Assembly (NCBI GenBank): GCA_963995505.1
Contig: OZ023187.1
Span: 14,037,176-14,101,175, forward strand
Length of the DNA stretch: 64,000 nucleotides
Reading direction: 5' to 3'
Source: Hypericum androsaemum
Lineage: Eukaryota > Streptophyta > Magnoliopsida > Malpighiales > Hypericaceae
Under the pieces are notes generated by a model, which had not been told where the DNA came from, searched no databases, and saw only the letters and a program-made list of their open reading frames with translations. Shown piece by piece: positions 58,409 through 64,000 of this stretch (within the stretch, counting starts at the first letter, position 1; each line of letters starts with the position of its first letter). The translations under genes were made by a program, and so were the position numbers.

Positions 58409-60583
58409 CATCCATCCAATAGAAATTGTATTAACTTCAGTTGGTGATCCATTTTGAATCCAAATTAATCCTCCAGTAAATTGATTTGGTTCGACTGATG
58501 GTTGTTCTATAGTCATATATGCAATACCTCCACGATATTCCGGATGAGGTCCAATATTCAACGTAGCAAACTATTTAATTTTCAAGTTACAAGATACAAA
58601 CATGTTAAGAGAAAAAAACAATATATAAGGCAAAATAGTTGTTCTTAGTTGAGAAAATAAATTTAACGCATCTCTTGGTGAACATAATTTTGTACCATCT
58701 CCTACTTCAATGTTGCGATCATATTACAGGCGTCGGAAGAGGTTCATTGAAATTGGATTATGTGGAGCTAACATTGAAATTCAATGATTGATATGGTGCC
58801 AAAAAAATAATATGGAAGCATAAAGAACTAATAAATTCAAAATAGCAAAGTTTTATTGAAAGAGTATGAGGCAATTTTTTGCTAGTGCATGATCAATGTT
58901 ATGGTTGTCTTAGGATAAGTAATAGAAAAATGTAAACCTTTTATTGTATAATTCAAGAGAAAAAAATGAATTTTGTATAACTCATTATAAATTTCAAAAA
59001 TATAAATTACTTAAAATATAAATTTTGCATAACTCAATATGAATTTTGTATAACTCAATATAAATTTCAAAAAAATGAATTTTGTATAACTCAATATTTA
59101 TAATTACTTATTTTAATTTAAGTAATATTCAAGTGATCCAATCGAACTAATGAAAACATGCCACCTAAAATTGAAACTTACAAGTGAAAACATATTAATC
59201 ACAATTCGCCACATAAAATAAGAACTTACACATTAAACTTATTGATCACAACTCGCAGTATTTTAATTTTTCCCTAAGAACATATATGTATAAAAATCGA
59301 AGATATCTACCACAAAATGACAGCACTTAGAAATAACGACAAAATATAAAAATCGGTTGATAAATAATTCTATTATTATGTAAATTTGAGAAGAAATAAT
59401 AACAACATATAAAATAAATAATTCTATTATTTTGTATTTTTTTCTAAAGTACTATTATACCAAATATGATATTGCAACAATTCTTTGATTTACATTAAAG
59501 TATTAATTCAATTGAAAAATTATGACGTTAATTTGCATGAGCGGATGAAAGTATTTCAAAGAAAATTTGGGTGATTGTAATAGGAAACTTACATGTTGTC
59601 CAGGATAATTTAATGTTAGTGGTTGTATTACTCCACCTTGTATTCTTTGAATAGGTACAGAACCATTTGAACAAATATTATCTTTGAAGAATTCAAGTGT
59701 TTCACCTTTGTTGTATCTCAAAGTAATTTTTGGGTCTCTTTCCATTTTGAAGGTTGGCTCCATCTTTATACATGTGTAATAGTTGTTCAGGGAAACAATA
59801 TCACAGATATTTATCTTTAATCCACGATATTTATCTTTAATTACTATAAACATGAAGGAAATAAGAATCTAATTGTTAATTGAAATAAATAAATAAAATC
59901 ATTTAGTAGTAAACGATTTAAATATTTAAGACAATAGCGAATAAATACGGGGTTGTCTGATGTAATACTTTAACAATGGTAGACAGAGGCAATGACAAAG
60001 GAAGTCTTTGTGAACAATGCGAAATATCTATATTTTATGTTTATATTTCTTTTTTGACTTTTTTTTAAACTTCGGCTAACTTATTCGCTTGTAACTGCTT
60101 TGTGCAAAAGTCTTTACGAAGATGTCAGTATATTATTTTTAAATTAGTAAAGATAGATTTTGATTGAATAAAAGTTGTAAGAATATAGTGAGATTTAGAA
60201 ATATGATAGTTTATAACAAGAGCTATTTTTTTACCCTGCGACCCTTACAACAAAGTCATTCGATCTTCCCTTACGCAAACCCTCTAACCTCTATCAAATT
60301 ATATAGTAATATGAGAGTATCGATTTGGAGGTATAATAATTTATTTTATTAATAACTTCATCTTATTTCATTTCAGTCGACTAAAGGAAAGAAAAATTTC
60401 ACAACAAGGCAAACAATACACTCCAAGTTTGAAAATAAAAAGACAGAGAAAGAATAGAGTAAAGAAATTAGGTCAAGAACTGTAAAGAGTACACGTGAAT
60501 ACCTTCGTTTTTCTTAATCCTTTCACGCCATGATAAGTTGAACTAATAAATAAGAAGACCAGCATAATGTAGGTACCCATCAT
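58409..60583 (-). pseudogene. N5: truncated neprosin-family copy, exons 1, 3 and 4 only
   Basis: Exon 1 is 60583-60503, exon 3 59763-59593 and exon 4 58570-58409, nearly identical to N2 (for example I to F in the signal peptide). Exon 2 and its flanks are deleted at about 59828-59850; the junction carries an extra AAGATAAATAT copy templated from the adjacent sequence. Because exon 2 is 78 nt and phase 0, exon 1 to exon 3 splicing would stay in frame. Exons 5-7 do not exist: the arm ends in intron 4 at 56647 and meets RING-b. The promoter TATA (CTATAAAATAAACAAG, near 60625) is intact, so a truncated transcript is possible. Confidence 0.85.
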
Positions 60584-62240
60584 CTTCTATTCACATGTAG
60601 TCAAGACTTGTTTATTTTATAGAGATATTACAAGACATAGAGTTGAACATTTAAAGGCGTCTTAATCCCTTACTTCTTAATAAAGTTGACTCATTAATTT
60701 TTAGTCAAACTTCATTAGTAATTATATTGTCATTTTACCTAACATTTAATGCAAATTGAACTATCACTCATTTATTGATTTAATGCAAATTGAAGTATTA
60801 CTCATTTATTTTTAGTCAAAGTCAATTGATAATTTTATGAGTTTTTTGTATTCTACCTACCATTGAATACAAATTGAAATATTTTGAGAATTCAGATAAA
60901 TTCATAAATTTTTATGTGGACCCAAATTTTAAAAAATAAGTTATTAATAATAGGGAAAAATTGCCCTCAGGGGTAAAGTATTTGTTTAAATAATTATTTT
61001 AGTCATTGCTGTTTCAAAATCAAAATTTTAACTCTCTTAGTTTACTTTTATTGAATTCTAAGTTTCCTCGTTGATATCATCGTTTAAATTATTTTAAAAA
61101 TAATAATTATACCCTTCAATAAAAATAAAAAGTACATCTTCTTTCTCGACCATCATCCTCTCTGGCAAGATAATATCTTCGCCAACCAGAAAACACATCT
61201 TCTCCAGCTATTTTCCAGACCACAGCTCATCTTCCCCAAAGAACATTCTATCGCTGATTAAAATGATGTCGACGGCATTGAAAGGAACTAGGCAAGGTCG
61301 ATGACGGCGTTGGATAGGACGTGGCTCAGTTACGTTCATGGTGGACCAATTTTTCGTCGATGCCGGAGTGTGACCGAAGTCAGAATTGATATTGAAGGTT
61401 GAAGAATGATTTTTTTTTTATTGTAAAAGTGAAATTGTCATTTTTTAAATTATTTTGACCGATGACATTAGCAGTAGACTCAGTAGGGACCTAAGAGTTC
61501 AATAAAAGTAAATTAAGGAAGATCAAAGTTTCTATTTTGTAATAACATAGACTAAAATAAACCTCTTTCATAACCTATTTATTTAGGAAAAAATCCATTT
61601 GAGTATCCTGTAGTATCGTAAAAAAATTATATTAGTACCCTGTGGTTTAAAACGTGTCAATTGAGTCAAACTATTTCTAATTAAAATCAATTAGAGTCAA
61701 GGATGCCATTTTGACACGTAGGATCGAAGTATCTATCTAAGGCTCTAAGTGATTTTAATTGAAAAAAGTTTGACTCAATTGATGCATTTTAAACTATAGT
61801 GTAGTAATATAATTTTTTACGATAACACAAAGTAGTCAAGTGGATTTTTCCCATTTATTTATTGACAATAATAACCTTACATCTCTTACCCCTGAATAAT
61901 ATCCATAAAAAATATTTAACATAAGAGGGTTAGAAAGTTATCAGAACTAACCACTCAGTATATATAACCTGCCAGTTTGTGTCGTCCCATAATGAAGGAT
62001 CATCGACTCAAATTATTGGTAAGCTCCATCAGAGGCGGCATCGTTTTCTTTGAACTTGAAATAATTTTGTAACGGGTATTAAAAACATGTGTGCTGACAC
62101 TTATTCCAATTGGTTTGAAACTGAAATGTTTGAAGGAGGATTATAAATTAGTCATCGATCCAAACCTACGAGGAGTACACGGCACATTAATTCGGATTTT
62201 TAGGAATTCATTCTGGAGGAGTATATGATAATTGATTTGC
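60584..62240. other. N5 promoter and right-arm intergenic DNA with nested TIR elements
   Basis: Inverted copy of 15490-17146. It contains the larger TIR element (about 60955-61915) and the 266-bp MITE (about 61585-61850). No gene. Confidence 0.6.
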
Positions 62241-62815
62241 TTAATTCTGATTTAAAGTTTTAAATTGGAGATTAATACATCGAGTAGATATTACAAGAAA
62301 CATTTATTTTAAAAACATTTTGGCCATATAGTTTTTTTAAGTACAAATTATTTTTACTTGAATAACGTGTAACAATCCTAACCTAACCGAAGAATGGAAG
62401 ATGATCAATTCATTTAAATATCATATCAGAATTTATATATATATATATATATAATCAACCAAAATTTTACAACATTGTAAATCTTGGATGCACTCAAGAC
62501 ATGGGAAAAACAGTAGATACCAAATAATTGAAATTAGATACCAAATGTTTATTTAAAAAATTCAATCACGTTGAGTGTGAAATCGATTGGGATTCGGGTA
62601 GCAATTTAACAAAATATAAAAGGATAAAATCCAACCAAGATTTGTCCATAAAAAGGTATAGCGGGTGCTCAAGAAGCAAAAAGATTGAGAGAAATGTTCG
62701 TATTTATATACTGCATCATTAGGAAAAACAAACATAAGATTGTTTGGTCGCAATACATATTATTATATTTCTATCATAAATGGATCCGCTAAATAGTAAT
62801 GATAACTATACATAA

Positions 62816-63199
62816 TTATAGAGGTTTTCGACATACGGGACAACGAAAAGTCTTAGTGCCACCGTCTTGGTACCACGAGTGAAAATACCTCCTAAAGCAC
62901 TCAGAGTGGTCGCACTGTGGAAATGCATACACTAGATCAGTTGCCTCTAATATTTCGAGGCAAACTGAACAGTCATCCTCGCGTCGTCCGGTGGTTGACA
63001 TCTCAACCTCCCTCAGACCTTTTACGAGGGACAACGTGTGGCGACGTCTCCTCCAATTCCTATATTGATCTAACAAATACAAAATGCAGTAAACAACTAA
63101 AGGAAAAATTACGAAAAGGCCTATAAAATAGAGAATGACACCATCGTCATCGTTGCATCCATCATGGCCACAGAGATGGAGTGAAAGATTCCGGCCCAT
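62816..63199 (-). CDS. RING-c: RING-H2-like membrane protein lacking one zinc ligand, 127 aa
   Basis: The reading frame from ATG at 63199 is intact: MGRNLSLHLCGHDG, transmembrane YFIGLFVIFPLVVYCILYLL, RNWRRRR, CSVC, CPVC. Compared with RING-a, 9 bp are lost, so CDHSLHSEC reads CDHSEC; the second His ligand and the spacing are gone. The deletion lies within the repeat GAGTGGAGAGAGTGG, consistent with slippage. The N-terminus also differs from RING-a by a small insertion (GHDGCN). The protein can be translated, but its RING fold is predicted to be defective. The acceptor CTGCATATAAAAAG (inverted, about 63213) and a 5' UTR intron precede it as in RING-a. Confidence 0.75.
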   Translation of the reverse strand: MGRNLSLHLCGHDGCNDDDGVILYFIGLFVIFPLVVYCILYLLDQYRNWRRRRHTLSLVKGLREVEMSTTGRREDDCSVCLEILEATDLVYAFPQCDHSECFRRYFHSWYQDGGTKTFRCPVCRKPL

Positions 63200-64000
63200 T
63201 TTGTAAGAGAACCCTGCATATAAAAAGCATGTTATTAGCTCGAGAGAAGTGGAAGCGGCACTGCGACGTTTACAGCTATTCCTACTGAGCTTATTACAGT
63301 TTGTGCTGATGATTTGGCCTAATCAGAAGCGGCTATTCTATTACTTTTTGCAGACATGCTTTGTATCAGATACTACCTACTTTCTATAATTAATGAATAT
63401 TAGTTTTAACCCTAAAAAAAAGTAGTTTATTATTGTTATATTTTGGATATCTGTTTTTGGTTTTGCTACTATTGGAGTTTTTGGCTCAAGTAGTGTATAT
63501 ATTATTTTACATGAGTAAAGTGTTACAATCCTAACCTCAGTATGTCAGATGATCAATTCACTTAAATATCATACCATAATATATATATATAATCATCCCA
63601 AAACTTTACAACATTGTGAAATCTGAATGCACTCAAGACAGGGAACGAATACCAAATAATTAAAATTAGACACCACGTATAAATTTTTTTTACCCAGGAT
63701 GATTATGAGGTTGATTGAGATTCGGTCAGTAGTTTAATCAAATATAATAGTATAAAATTCAGCTAGGACTCGTCAATAAAAAGGTATAGCGGATGCTTCA
63801 TTTGCATTTTGTTGAGAAAACTGAGTGATGTAGTTTACCTGACAAAGAAGATAGAACTAGGACTCGTCCGAGCAGAAGGCCTTCAAAAACTCTAAAAAAA
63901 AAAGCAATGTAAGATTTCAATTAACCAGCGGACAACAGAGAGAGAGAACAGCAGAGAAATAACGCCAACCTAACAAACAGAGGCAGATTTCAACCAAGCA
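63200..64000 (-). promoter_or_regulatory. 5' UTR intron and leader exon of RING-c
   Basis: Inverted copy of 13631-14523. The donor (inverted CAG/GTAAACTACATCACTC) is at about 63838, and the leader continues with GAGCAGAAGGCCTTC (inverted) to the right edge. The promoter itself lies beyond the window. Confidence 0.6.

Larger units (their letters stand above)
56647..64000. repeat. Outer inverted repeat, right arm (runs off the window)
   Basis: Reverse complement of 13631-21254. Its inner limit at 56640-56650 is a sharp junction between N2-type intron 4 sequence (GGATTCTTTATTGTAT) and RING-b. It shares both nested TIR elements and the MITE with the left arm. Confidence 0.9.

Noticed and set aside
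1..64000. CRISPR arrays, bacterial operons, rRNA or organellar gene clusters
   Set aside because: None is visible. Gene structure, introns and transposons are those of plant nuclear DNA.

Overview
The window is AT-rich nuclear DNA from a flowering plant, most likely a eudicot. Genes are split by GT-AG introns, plant TATA boxes precede the genes, and the intergenic space is packed with plant transposon relics: Mutator-like and hAT-like elements with target-site duplications (TSDs), a tRNA-type SINE, TRIM-like and Copia LTR elements, and LINE tails. The species cannot be named from the sequence.

The backbone is a cluster of five neprosin-family (DUF239) genes in strictly alternating orientation. 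N1 (minus, 390-3193) is cut by the left window edge. N2 (plus, 17147-24258) is intact. N3 (minus, 30065-34816) is a pseudogene. N4 (plus, 42512-46998) is intact. N5 (minus, 58409-60583) has lost exon 2 and exons 5-7. Exon by exon they share one gene model: seven phase-0 exons of 81, 78, 171, 162, 54, 147 and 375 nt, giving a secreted protein of 355 residues. The two glutamates that I align with the catalytic pair of neprosin are Ser and Ala or Ser in the intact genes, so the cluster probably encodes non-catalytic secreted paralogues.

The alternating order comes from two nested inverted duplications. The inner pair (about 28290-35445 and 41885-49545) carries N3 and N4, each with the same Copia LTR-gag fragment downstream. 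The outer pair (about 13631-21254 and 56647-64000, running off the right edge) carries a RING-H2 gene plus N2 or N5. A second, broken RING copy lies directly at the inner end of the right outer arm. The left RING gene is preceded by three diverged direct repeats of its promoter and 5' UTR.

The third theme is gene-fragment capture (Pack-type elements). N2 intron 4 holds a 1304-bp TIR element with a cold-shock-domain fragment and a lysine-rich fragment. N2 intron 6 holds a 1220-bp TIR element with a bHLH fragment. A related element near 50794 carries a U-box/ARM-repeat fragment. A chimeric exon at 7771-7980 joins a universal-stress-protein-like N-terminus to a RopGAP CRIB-like segment. N2 keeps all its splice sites and reading frames despite both insertions.

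The remaining sequence (4.3-7.8 kb, 24.3-28.3 kb, 36.5-41.4 kb, 49.6-55.8 kb) holds transposon relics, a 490-bp pyrimidine-rich microsatellite, tandem duplications and DNA in which I recognise no gene.
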